Source: an uncultured Ruminococcus sp. (GTDB lineage: Bacteria; Bacillota; Clostridia; Oscillospirales; Ruminococcaceae). Taken from it: DNA of 33,896 nt. The notes below the pieces were generated by a model. The model did not search any database and was not told where the DNA came from. It worked only from the letters and a program-made list of their open reading frames with translations. The stretch covers positions 1 through 33,896 of the forward strand of contig CAMWTO010000006.1 of assembly GCA_947177205.1 (NCBI GenBank), in the 5' to 3' direction. Below are positions 17,820 through 26,147 of this stretch, in pieces (position 1 is the first letter of the stretch; the number at the start of each line of letters is the position of its first letter). The position numbers were made by a program, and so were the translations under genes.

Positions 17820-19291
17820 GAATTTTCCGCCTCCCTGATTGCATTAATCATAGCAGATGCCTTGTGTGTGGTCTCTGCAAATTCTTTTTCCGGGTCAGAA
17901 TCTGCAACAATCCCTGCACCTGCCTGGACGTAGGCTTTCTGATTCCGGAACAGGACTGTCCGGATGGCAATGCAGGTGTTCATATCGCCGTTATAACCGA
18001 AGTAACCGACCGTTCCGCCGTAGAGACCACGCTTTCTGTTTTCGAGTTCGTCAATGATTTCCATTGCACGGACTTTCGGTGCGCCGGAGAGCGTCCCCGC
18101 CGGCAATACGGAACGCAGAGCATCAATCGGCTTGCAATCCGGACGGAGTTTGCCTTTTACATCAGATACCAGGTGCATGACTTTGGAATAACGCTCCAGA
18201 TACATGAAGTTTGTGACTTCCACCGTACCGAATTGACTGACTCTGCCCAGATCGTTCCTGCCCAGATCGACAAGCATAGTATGCTCTGCCTTTTCTTTTT
18301 CGTCGGCAAGAAGGGATTTTTCTAGTTCTGAATCCTGTTCATGCGTCTTTCCACGGGGACGAGTTCCGGCAATGGGTCTGGTAGATGCCGTCTGATCCGT
18401 GACTTTTACGAGCAGTTCCGGTGATGCACCGGCAATCTGATAATCCTTTGTCTTGAAATAATACAGATACGGCGAAGGATTCGTGGCACGAAGCCTGCGA
18501 TACACTTCAAAGCTGTCCGGCGGATTGTCAATCTCAAAACGCTGTGACAAGACCACCTGAAAAATATCCCCGGATAAAATATATTCTTTTGCCGTGTTCA
18601 CCATGGATATAAATTGTTCTTCCGTGAAATTGGATTTGACTTGCAGAGGGTCTTCAAACGGATATGTTTCATGATGGCAGTCATAATTTTCAATTTTAAC
18701 AGCAATTTCCTGTGCTCTGTGCCATGCCCGGACGTACTGTTTCTGCAAATTCTGGTCTGCATGCAGATTTATGATAATATACGCATTGCTGTTTAAGTGA
18801 TCGTAAGCCACAAGTTCTTCATAATCAAATAAATGCATATCTGGCATATTGGTGTCATCTTCAGGAATTTTCACAAGTTTCTTTTCTGTGTATCTGACGG
18901 AATCATAGGCAAAATAGCCGATCATACCGCCTGTAAAATACGGCAGATCCTCAAATTTGGGAGAAGTCTGTGCATCCAGAATGGATTGCAGTTTGCTGAA
19001 CGGTTCAGAAATGGTAAGATTTTCGCAATTATTGATATGATTTTCAATCACCTGCAAGGAAGATCCCTGCGCCCGGATTTCCCGGACAGGGTGAAATCCA
19101 ATGAAAGAATAACGATCCCACTGTGTGCCGTTGTTGATGCTTTCCAGGAGAAACGCCGTTTCCTCGTGTTCCGACAAAGCCTCATAGATACTGATAGGCG
19201 TTCTGTGATCTGCCGGAAAAGTGAAAAAAACCGGAATTCTGGTATATTTGCCGGCAAGTTCCTTTACTTTTTCCAATGATGGAAACAACAT
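17816..19291 (-). CDS. trpE: Anthranilate synthase component I
   Basis: FQVVLSQRFEI, TRPIAGTRPRGKT, AGTLSGAPKVRAMEIIDELE, GLYGGTVGYFGYNGDMNTCIAIRT. Confidence 0.96.
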   Translation of the reverse strand: MLFPSLEKVKELAGKYTRIPVFFTFPADHRTPISIYEALSEHEETAFLLESINNGTQWDRYSFIGFHPVREIRAQGSSLQVIENHINNCENLTISEPFSKLQSILDAQTSPKFEDLPYFTGGMIGYFAYDSVRYTEKKLVKIPEDDTNMPDMHLFDYEELVAYDHLNSNAYIIINLHADQNLQKQYVRAWHRAQEIAVKIENYDCHHETYPFEDPLQVKSNFTEEQFISMVNTAKEYILSGDIFQVVLSQRFEIDNPPDSFEVYRRLRATNPSPYLYYFKTKDYQIAGASPELLVKVTDQTASTRPIAGTRPRGKTHEQDSELEKSLLADEKEKAEHTMLVDLGRNDLGRVSQFGTVEVTNFMYLERYSKVMHLVSDVKGKLRPDCKPIDALRSVLPAGTLSGAPKVRAMEIIDELENRKRGLYGGTVGYFGYNGDMNTCIAIRTVLFRNQKAYVQAGAGIVADSDPEKEFAETTHKASAMINAIREAENS

Positions 19292-19332
19292 GTCATTTCA
19301 CGCTCCTTAAAAATTATTTGATAAACAAAAAA

Positions 19333-19630
19333 AGTCAACCCGTCCTGTTATAAACACAGGGACGATTGACTCGTGTTGCCACCCAGATTCAAGCAATTAT
19401 ATAATTATTATTGCTCCTCATTTTCAGATATATCAGATACAAGCATATCCTACCCTTGTAACGTAGGGAAGACGGCGCAGGCTAATCTTAAAAACATTAG
19501 AAAATTACTATTCATTTCGCCCTTGCTCCTCACAGACCCATTCACCACAGTACATTCTGTGCCGGACTCTCAGCAAAATGCCCGGCTCTCTGGACAGCGT
19601 TTTCTGCAATTACTTACTTCTGCTCACAGG
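19333..19630 (-). promoter_or_regulatory. T-box riboswitch leader of the trp operon, UGG (Trp) specifier
   Basis: Minus strand has CTGGGTGGCAACACGAGT T-box, then terminator AGTCAATCGTCCCTGTG..CAGGACGGGTTGACTTTTTTT. Upstream stem I segment GTGAA-TGG-GTCTGTGAGG places TGG at 19540..19538. The 5' boundary is approximate. Confidence 0.85.
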
Positions 19631-19696
19631 ATTTTAAAATCTTAATTTTTTATTTTAAACTTTAAATTTTATTCAAAAATTCTGATAACAAAAACT

Positions 19697-19725
19697 ATTA
19701 TAACACAGCTTTCTCGATTTGTCAA
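19697..19725 (-). promoter_or_regulatory. Promoter for T-box/trp operon (TTGACA-N17-TATAAT)
   Basis: Minus strand TTGACA AATCGAGAAAGCTGTGT TATAAT. Confidence 0.72.
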
Positions 19726-19767
19726 GAGATTTTTTTAAAAAAATTAAAAATATTTTTCCCAAACTAC

Positions 19768-19796
19768 TTGCCATTTCCGGAAGAAAATGCTATAAT
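19768..19796 (+). promoter_or_regulatory. Promoter for the 366-aa membrane protein (TTGCCA-N17-TATAAT)
   Basis: TTGCCA TTTCCGGAAGAAAATGC TATAAT. Confidence 0.62.
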
Positions 19797-19908
19797 AGCT
19801 AATAGTATCATTATTTTATAATTATTTTAAAATTTAATTATTATCTAAATTTTATTATTTAATTATAATTTAAAATATTAAAATATTGAAAAGAAAGGAA
19901 CATTCTGA

Positions 19909-21009
19909 ATGATCGCTAAATTTTTCGGCAATCCCTGGACAAAGCGTGTGGTTTCCTTGCTCAGTCCGTTCTACGGCGCTATTGTTATCTTCTTTGCTTA
20001 TCTGTCTGTGTTTTATACGCTGGATCTGCAAGAAGCCGGAACTGCCTGCATGATTACCACAGGCGGCTGTGTCTTAGCCCTGACAACCATGCTTTACACA
20101 CGAAAACAGCTCCTGACAAAAATCACAAGCCTGATCATCCTGCCCGTTATGGTGCTCCCTGTGATGATCTATTTCGGACAATGGGAAATCCTTGCACCGC
20201 TCGCCGTGATGGCGCTTATCATTTTCTTCCTGTCCGGTCTGGGAGAAACTGCAAAGACCATCTGGGGAACGATCTTTCTGTTGATTTATCTGGTCGGCTC
20301 TCTGGTGTATTTCCTTGTCACTTCCATGTTTGCCCCGGCAACGGTCACCACAACCGTGAAAAACGGCGTTTCTCCATCCGGATTGTATCGTTATGAAGTC
20401 ACCAACACAACGGACAGCTCCAACGGAAGCACAAAAGTTTCCGTGGAAAGCAACACGCTTGACAAAACTTATTTTGATATGTTTCAGTTCCGAATCAGAG
20501 GACTTTCCCACGATGTCATGATTGAACGCCCATTGCAGGAAGCCTGTGAAGTGAAGTGGGAAACAGAAACCCGCCAGGACATCACACAACAGCTCAGCGA
20601 AATTTCCGAAGAAATCGAAGTCACGCTCAGCGACAAACAAATGGGTCTTCTCGGACGGGATGCCTATGAAGTGACATTCAACAACGGACAGACCATGAAA
20701 ATGACACCGGAGGACTATCACAAGACAGTCATTGCACTTGGGGAGCAGGAACGGCAGATTCTCAAAACGGACAAAGAACAGCTCCAGCTGGATTCTCTGG
20801 ATGAAAATTCCATGGAAAAACTGGGCATTCAGGTGGAAAATTTCAAGACCGTCCTGTTGTCCTCGCTGACAGATCAGGAACTGGAACAGCTCGGCATCCC
20901 GGATGAAGGGGATGTGATGTATTATAACGGAAAGATCGTCTTCCGGTATTATATTGCCATTCTGGAAGAATATTTTGATTTATCCAAACAAGAAATCGGC
21001 TTCATGTAA
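19909..21009 (+). CDS. Uncharacterised membrane protein
   Basis: Complete 366-aa ORF with RBS AGAAAGGA. Four or five N-terminal hydrophobic segments, then a long hydrophilic C-terminal region. No family recognised. Confidence 0.7.
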   Translation: MIAKFFGNPWTKRVVSLLSPFYGAIVIFFAYLSVFYTLDLQEAGTACMITTGGCVLALTTMLYTRKQLLTKITSLIILPVMVLPVMIYFGQWEILAPLAVMALIIFFLSGLGETAKTIWGTIFLLIYLVGSLVYFLVTSMFAPATVTTTVKNGVSPSGLYRYEVTNTTDSSNGSTKVSVESNTLDKTYFDMFQFRIRGLSHDVMIERPLQEACEVKWETETRQDITQQLSEISEEIEVTLSDKQMGLLGRDAYEVTFNNGQTMKMTPEDYHKTVIALGEQERQILKTDKEQLQLDSLDENSMEKLGIQVENFKTVLLSSLTDQELEQLGIPDEGDVMYYNGKIVFRYYIAILEEYFDLSKQEIGFM

Positions 21010-21034
21010 TTATTTTAAATTTAATTATAAAATA

Positions 21035-21070
21035 AAAAACTGCTGCAAAATCCCCTGTGCAGCAGTTTTT
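21035..21070. terminator. Rho-independent terminator, potentially bidirectional
   Basis: AAAAACTGCTGC-aaaatcccctgt-GCAGCAGTTTTT. Confidence 0.75.
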
Positions 21071-21253
21071 TAAAAAATTACCCCTGATTCTGACTGATTC
21101 TCGAATCTGTCCCCACAGATCCGGAATTTTATCATGATTTCTATATCATGCTTTTAGTATAGCATATGAGCTGTTCAAAATTAATATAACTAAAAATTAT
21201 GATTCACTTTTTTAAAAATCTTAAAATTATTTTTCAGGAGATTTATATTTATT

Positions 21254-22222
21254 ATGGAACATCAGAGAATTATTTATATCCTGGATTATCTGTCCAGTCA
21301 GACCAGCGAACAGCACCAGGTCACACTCCGGGATATACAGAACTATCTTGAAAATTACGAAGAAATCCGGACACCATCGATTCTCACAATCCGCCGGGAT
21401 ATCGAACGTTTACAGACATCCGGCAATGACATCCGGGTGACCGCCGGCAAACACAACACGGCATATTATTATCTTGTCCGAAAAAGTTTCACATTCAATG
21501 AAATCCGGTTTATTGTCGATTCCGTGAGCATCAATCAATTTTTATCAGATCATCAGAAACAGAATTTAATTAAAAAATTTGAGGGTCTGTGTTCTGTTAA
21601 TGAAGTCAGACAACTCATCAGCCGCATTTCCCTGACCAATCAGGGAAAACATTCCATGGATCTGCTTGAAAATCTAGAAAAAGTTCACCAAATAATTTCA
21701 GAAAACCGGAAAATTAATTTTGAATACGGCAAATACGACACCCGGAAACAAATTCACTATTACGATAAAAGCCGGGAAATGATCCCCTGCAAAGTGATTT
21801 ATTTCAACGAAAGATTTTATCTGAAATGCGTGGATGAAATTACACAGCACACAAGAACTTACCGGATTGACCGCATGAAAAACATCAAGAAAGGCGATCC
21901 GGCAGGCTGTAAAACCGTCCTGCCCGAACCGGAAGGCATCGTCCTGGACATGTTTGAGCCGGAACGGTATGAACATGTCAAACTCCGGATCAGGAAATTT
22001 CTGCTGGATGACATGATGGAGCAATTCCGGGAGCATATTTCCATCCAGGAAGAACCGGAACGACCCGAATATGTCACTGTCCGTGTCAAAGTAGGAATCA
22101 GCAAGGGATTTTACAGGTGGGTCATGAAATACGGCGCAGACATGGAAATTCTTTCACCGGAATCCGTCCGGGAGGATTTTATCAATAAACTCCGGGAGCT
22201 GACAGCCTTATATCAGGCTTAA
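21254..22222 (+). CDS. WYL-domain transcriptional regulator with N-terminal HTH
   Basis: N-terminal wHTH (HQVTLRDIQNYLENYEEIRTPSILTIRRDIERLQ). WYL-type core (INFEYGKYDTRKQIHYYDKSREMIPCKVIYFNERFYLKCVDEITQHTRTYRIDRM). Confidence 0.8.
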   Translation: MEHQRIIYILDYLSSQTSEQHQVTLRDIQNYLENYEEIRTPSILTIRRDIERLQTSGNDIRVTAGKHNTAYYYLVRKSFTFNEIRFIVDSVSINQFLSDHQKQNLIKKFEGLCSVNEVRQLISRISLTNQGKHSMDLLENLEKVHQIISENRKINFEYGKYDTRKQIHYYDKSREMIPCKVIYFNERFYLKCVDEITQHTRTYRIDRMKNIKKGDPAGCKTVLPEPEGIVLDMFEPERYEHVKLRIRKFLLDDMMEQFREHISIQEEPERPEYVTVRVKVGISKGFYRWVMKYGADMEILSPESVREDFINKLRELTALYQA

Positions 22223-22233
22223 AAAAATAAAAA

Positions 22234-22266
22234 CACATCCGGAACAGAAAACAATTTCCGGATGTG
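22234..22266 (-). terminator. Terminator of the minus-strand tRNA/tRNA-like unit
   Basis: Minus strand CACATCCGGAA..TTCCGGATGTG followed by TTTTTATTTTTTT. Confidence 0.7.
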
Positions 22267-22275
22267 CCTGTCAGA

Positions 22276-22346
22276 AATCCGCAGGCGGAATTGAACCGCC
22301 ATCTTCTCCTTAGCAGGGAGTGATCCTACCATTGAACGATACGGAA
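22276..22346 (-). tRNA. Atypical tRNA with anticodon GCT (Ser AGY) but short, class I variable arm
   Basis: Minus strand TTCCGTA-TC-GTTCAATGGTAGGAT-C-ACTCC-CTGCTAA-GGAGA-AGAT-GGCGG-TTCAATT-CCGCC-TGCGGAT-T. Canonical T-arm, U33 and A37 present, 4-nt variable loop, 1:72 mismatch (T:T) and 27:43 A:A mismatch. Confidence 0.68.
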
Positions 22347-22347
22347 G

Positions 22348-22411
22348 TGTCAGGCAAAAATCTGCATCTTCTGCCGTGAGGCGCAGACGCTTTCTGTTAA
22401 GCTACTGACAG
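22348..22411 (-). ncRNA. tRNA-like element or degenerate tRNA preceding the GCT tRNA
   Basis: Minus strand CTGTCAG-TA-GCTTAACAGAAAGC-G-TCTGC-GCCTCACG-GCAGA-AGAT-GCAGATTTTTGC-CTGACA. Acceptor, D-arm and 5-bp anticodon stem present, but 8-nt anticodon loop and truncated T-arm. Confidence 0.45.
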
Positions 22412-22415
22412 TTTC

Positions 22416-22444
22416 AGTATAACACATTTTTTTAGATTTGTCAA
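22416..22444 (-). promoter_or_regulatory. Promoter for the tRNA-like/tRNA unit (TTGACA-N17-TATACT)
   Basis: Minus strand TTGACA AATCTAAAAAAATGTGT TATACT, ending 4 nt before CTGTCAG of the tRNA-like element. Confidence 0.72.
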
Positions 22445-22460
22445 GGGAGTTTTAAAAATT

Positions 22461-23483
22461 ATGAGAAAAAGAATTTGTCTAATATGCCGGCAAAGAAATA
22501 TGGAATCTTATGGCGTCTGTTCTGCCTGCCAGGAACTCAATGACCGGATGCGTGGCATTTACTGTGATCTGTCCGGAAAAACTGCGGTTGTGACGGGCGG
22601 CAGAATCAAAATCGGCTATGCAGTCTGTCTGCGTCTGTTACGGCAGGGCGCTTCCGTTATTGCCATTACACGCTATCCAAAATCCGCTCTGGAAAATTAC
22701 ATGCAAGAACCAGATTATCAAGAATTTCGGGACAGGCTGACAGTAATCGGATTTGATCTGATGCGAGTGGATCGCATTCAGGAATTAATTTCTAATATTG
22801 CACAGGTCTGTCAGGGCAAACTGGATATTCTGATTAACAATGCGGCGCAGACGGTCAAAAAATCAAATGCCTATTATGCGGAACTTACAGCACATGAAAA
22901 CACGCTCGAATTAGAAAGCAAATCCCTTGTACCGGTTGCAGTACCCGTTGCAGATTTTTCTATCATGCCCAGTGTACAGGTGACGGATTACAGCGAAACG
23001 CCGGATTCTAATTCCTGGGTACGCAAGCCGGAAGAAATTTCTCCGCAGGAATTATTAGAAGTCCAGCTCATTAACGTGACTGCACCTTTCCTGCTCACGA
23101 ACGGATTGAAACAATATCTCACACATGATCCGGATTGCAATAAATTTGTCATCAATGTCAGCTCCGTGGAGGGCAGATTCAACACCAAACAGAAATTAGC
23201 CCGTCACGTCCATACCAATATGGCAAAGGCATCCCTGAACATGATGACACATTCGATTGCATCCGATTTTGCAAAAGACAGAATTTTTGTCTATTCCTGT
23301 GATCCTGGCTGGGTATCAAATCAATTCCCTCCGGAATACGCCGTCAGCAAGGATTTCAAGCCCTATCTGGACTATGAGGACGGTGCGGCAAGAATCCTCT
23401 ATCCAGTGACATTGCATTTAAATCATCAGAACATCAAAGATTCCGGCATGTTCTATAAAGATTTCAGAATCATAGAGTATTAA
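22461..23483 (+). CDS. SDR-like (Rossmann) protein with N-terminal zinc-ribbon-like motif
   Basis: N-terminal CLICRQRNMESYGVCSAC (CxxC-x11-CxxC). Rossmann fold GKTAVVTGGRIKIGYAVCLRLLRQGASVIAITR, LDILINNAAQ. Active-site region lacks the canonical YxxxK (reads HTNMAK). Confidence 0.85.
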   Translation: MRKRICLICRQRNMESYGVCSACQELNDRMRGIYCDLSGKTAVVTGGRIKIGYAVCLRLLRQGASVIAITRYPKSALENYMQEPDYQEFRDRLTVIGFDLMRVDRIQELISNIAQVCQGKLDILINNAAQTVKKSNAYYAELTAHENTLELESKSLVPVAVPVADFSIMPSVQVTDYSETPDSNSWVRKPEEISPQELLEVQLINVTAPFLLTNGLKQYLTHDPDCNKFVINVSSVEGRFNTKQKLARHVHTNMAKASLNMMTHSIASDFAKDRIFVYSCDPGWVSNQFPPEYAVSKDFKPYLDYEDGAARILYPVTLHLNHQNIKDSGMFYKDFRIIEY

Positions 23484-23488
23484 TCATC

Positions 23489-23520
23489 AAATCCCGTAAA
23501 CTTTTGTGTTTACGGGATTT
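23489..23520 (+). terminator. Hairpin/terminator downstream of the SDR gene
   Basis: AAATCCCGTAAAC-TTTTGT-GTTTACGGGATTT, perfect 13-bp stem. Confidence 0.6.
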
Positions 23521-23607
23521 GTGCATACAAAAAACGAAAAAAGGATATACAAAAGACATATCTGTATGCGATAATAAAACTATCATACAAAGGAGCTTCT
23601 TTAAGAT

Positions 23608-24282
23608 ATGGTGCAAAAAATTCTGCTGATAGAAGATGATCTGCAAATTTGTGAAGTTATCAAAAAATATTTCACCAACAAGGGAACAAAAATCCATGCA
23701 GTACAGAACGGCAAAGAGGCATTGTATACAATAAAACATGATTTGTCAAATCACGAACTGATCTTACTGGACATTATGCTGCCTGATACAGACGGCTTCA
23801 CCATATGCCGTGAAATCAGAAAAAACAGTGACATTCCTGTTATTTTTATCACTGCCCGTGCAAGGGAAGAAGATATACTCCATGGTTATGCCATTGGCTG
23901 TGATGATTATATCATCAAACCATTTTTATTATCGGCATTATACGCAAAATGTGATGCTCTCATCAAACGTTCCCAAGGCACAGTAACTAACGCTATGCTG
24001 ACATGCGGAGCAATCCGGTTAGATACCCGTATGCTTACCTGTTATGTGAGTGAACAGGAAATTGAACTGCCTCCGAAACAGTTTGCGATATTGCATTATC
24101 TTATGCTGCATAAGGGCTGGACAGTCGGCAGAGAAACTTTGCTTGACAGAATATGGGGAAACGACTACTTCGGAAGTGACCGTGTTGTAGACAATCACAT
24201 CAAAAAACTTCGGAAAGCACTTGGCAGTGCAGGCGGACAGATCAGAACACTTGTCGGCAGAGGTTATAAACTCACAGAATAA
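23608..24282 (+). CDS. OmpR/PhoB-family response regulator
   Basis: Receiver domain (LLIEDDLQICEVI, LILLDIMLPDTDGFTICREIR, IFITARA) plus winged-helix DNA-binding domain (VVDNHIKKLRKALG...IRTLVGRGYKL). Nearby AAAGGAG RBS. Confidence 0.95.
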   Translation: MVQKILLIEDDLQICEVIKKYFTNKGTKIHAVQNGKEALYTIKHDLSNHELILLDIMLPDTDGFTICREIRKNSDIPVIFITARAREEDILHGYAIGCDDYIIKPFLLSALYAKCDALIKRSQGTVTNAMLTCGAIRLDTRMLTCYVSEQEIELPPKQFAILHYLMLHKGWTVGRETLLDRIWGNDYFGSDRVVDNHIKKLRKALGSAGGQIRTLVGRGYKLTE

Positions 24283-24307
24283 TCAATATCATAATGAGGT
24301 GATATGC

Positions 24308-26092
24308 ATGGCAAATATGACAAGTATAGCAAGCATGCTGAGTAAGATAAAAATAAAAGTGAGCAGGATCAGGAACAAGAGAAAAAAAGAAAAAATCAGA
24401 AAAAAGATCAGAAATCAGAACAAAAGAACGACGTTTCTCAGATTATTTGCCCGGAATGCAGGAATTGTCTTGCTCCTGACAGCAGTTTTTGCAGGTGTGC
24501 TTTTCTCAGCAGGGCGAAAATATATTTTTTCTCAGGCAAAAACTCAATTATATTATAGAACAAGCGGATTGCAGACTTCTGTTTCAGCAGCAGAAAATAT
24601 GCAGAACCGAAGTAAGGAATCGCTTATCTCAAGTCTGCGGTTCAGTGCCCAATATGATATTATGCTGTATCATGGCGAGTTTCAGATTGTTTCTGATTAT
24701 GCTGAAAACTGTACTGCACTTGTTGCAATTACAGATGAAGAAGGTAATATCCAGTATTCCAGCCGGAAAGGATTGCAGGCGGTTATCTGTCTCAATGAAG
24801 AAGAAAAAGAAGTAATGCTGTGTGATACGGAAGCACTTGCAATTTCTGAACTGACACAGCTTGAAGAAGATTATTATGCAATGAAACACAGCGAAACCAT
24901 GCAGACCTATGTTCATTTCGATCTGTTAAGTGCTTATGTAAATAGCAAAACAAACCATTTCATTCCGCATGAAGCAGAAATTAATCTGATTCAATTTGAC
25001 CCCAGAGGCAAAAAAGGAGATGAAGTGATTGAAACAAAGCAATACTGCATTACCATCCCCGATATGGAAGATTATCCTCTCGTTGAATTTGATCAATCTG
25101 GTTCACCAGATAATTATCCTGTTGCCGCACTGGATAATTTTTTCGGGACAGATAAATATCAGTTTGATGAGCTAATCCATGATGAGAGAACACAAGCCCA
25201 GATTCATTCTGATTCCAATACATTGGGCGGTTTTTATGGGGATAGCTCTACAGCAAATATTTATTACTCTAAATCCAGCATATGGCTTGACGGTAAAAGA
25301 AAATCCCTTTTTATCATGTTCAAAATAGATGCATGGAATTCCGTCACGAAACCGCTTTACTTCAGCATTGTTGCAATATTTTTAATTATCGTATTATTTA
25401 TTGCATTTCTGGATAGCTGGAGAAGAAATGTCAAAAATCAGGCAGAATATGCATTTGCGGATTATCAGAAAGCACTTACTGACAATCTGGCACATGATCT
25501 GAAAACACCGCTCATGGCAATCAGCGGATATACAGAAAATCTGATGGAGAACAAGCTCTCTGAAACAGAAAAAAATAGATATCTGCAAGCTGTTCTGGAC
25601 AATATTGCCTATACGGATTCTATCGTCAGCCGGACACTGGAACTGAATCACATGTATCAGCCTGACAGTCTGAAAAAAGAAAAAATTGACGTTTTGTCTC
25701 TGATAAAACAAGTTTCAGAAAAATACATGCTGATGCTGGATGAGAGAAATATTCTCCTGCAACTGGATGGCGAGGCAGAATTGACAGCCGATCCGGACTT
25801 ACTGGAAACTGTGTTTGAAAATCTCATTTCCAATGCCGTAAAATATACGACGGAAAACGGTGTAATACAAATCAGCATCAGTCCAGAATCCTGTCGCATT
25901 TCCAATACTGTCCATAAAAAAATAGATGTGACAGACTTAAAACGTCCTTTTAAAAAAGGCGATACGGCAAGAAGTGGCAAATCCGGCAGCGGTCTGGGAC
26001 TTTCCATTGCAGATAAGGCAGCCGAAGCGAATTATTTTCAATTAATGCTTTCCTGCTCTGACACGGAGTATACAGCCGAATTAGTATTCTGA
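24308..26092 (+). CDS. Membrane sensor histidine kinase
   Basis: Two TM segments flanking an extracytoplasmic domain. H-box FADYQKALTDNLAHDLKTPLMAISGYTENL, N-box FENLISNAVKYT, G-box KSGSGLGLSIADKAAEAN. Start trimmed to ATG 24308 behind GAGGTGA. Confidence 0.93.
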   Translation: MANMTSIASMLSKIKIKVSRIRNKRKKEKIRKKIRNQNKRTTFLRLFARNAGIVLLLTAVFAGVLFSAGRKYIFSQAKTQLYYRTSGLQTSVSAAENMQNRSKESLISSLRFSAQYDIMLYHGEFQIVSDYAENCTALVAITDEEGNIQYSSRKGLQAVICLNEEEKEVMLCDTEALAISELTQLEEDYYAMKHSETMQTYVHFDLLSAYVNSKTNHFIPHEAEINLIQFDPRGKKGDEVIETKQYCITIPDMEDYPLVEFDQSGSPDNYPVAALDNFFGTDKYQFDELIHDERTQAQIHSDSNTLGGFYGDSSTANIYYSKSSIWLDGKRKSLFIMFKIDAWNSVTKPLYFSIVAIFLIIVLFIAFLDSWRRNVKNQAEYAFADYQKALTDNLAHDLKTPLMAISGYTENLMENKLSETEKNRYLQAVLDNIAYTDSIVSRTLELNHMYQPDSLKKEKIDVLSLIKQVSEKYMLMLDERNILLQLDGEAELTADPDLLETVFENLISNAVKYTTENGVIQISISPESCRISNTVHKKIDVTDLKRPFKKGDTARSGKSGSGLGLSIADKAAEANYFQLMLSCSDTEYTAELVF

Positions 26093-26108
26093 ATCAAGAT
26101 AATACAGC

Positions 26109-26138
26109 AATGCAAGCCGGATCAAGCCGACTTGCATT
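26109..26138 (+). terminator. Rho-independent terminator of the two-component operon
   Basis: AATGCAAG..CTTGCATT followed by CTGTTTTTAT. Confidence 0.7.
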
Positions 26139-26147
26139 CTGTTTTTA

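Noticed and set aside
15060-19279. Multiple plus-strand ORFs of 60-153 aa across the trp operon
   Set aside because: All antisense to well-conserved trp genes, without RBS or domain signatures.
20074-20721. 215-aa minus-strand ORF
   Set aside because: Antisense to the membrane protein gene, which has a promoter, RBS and terminator; His/Cys-rich shadow translation.
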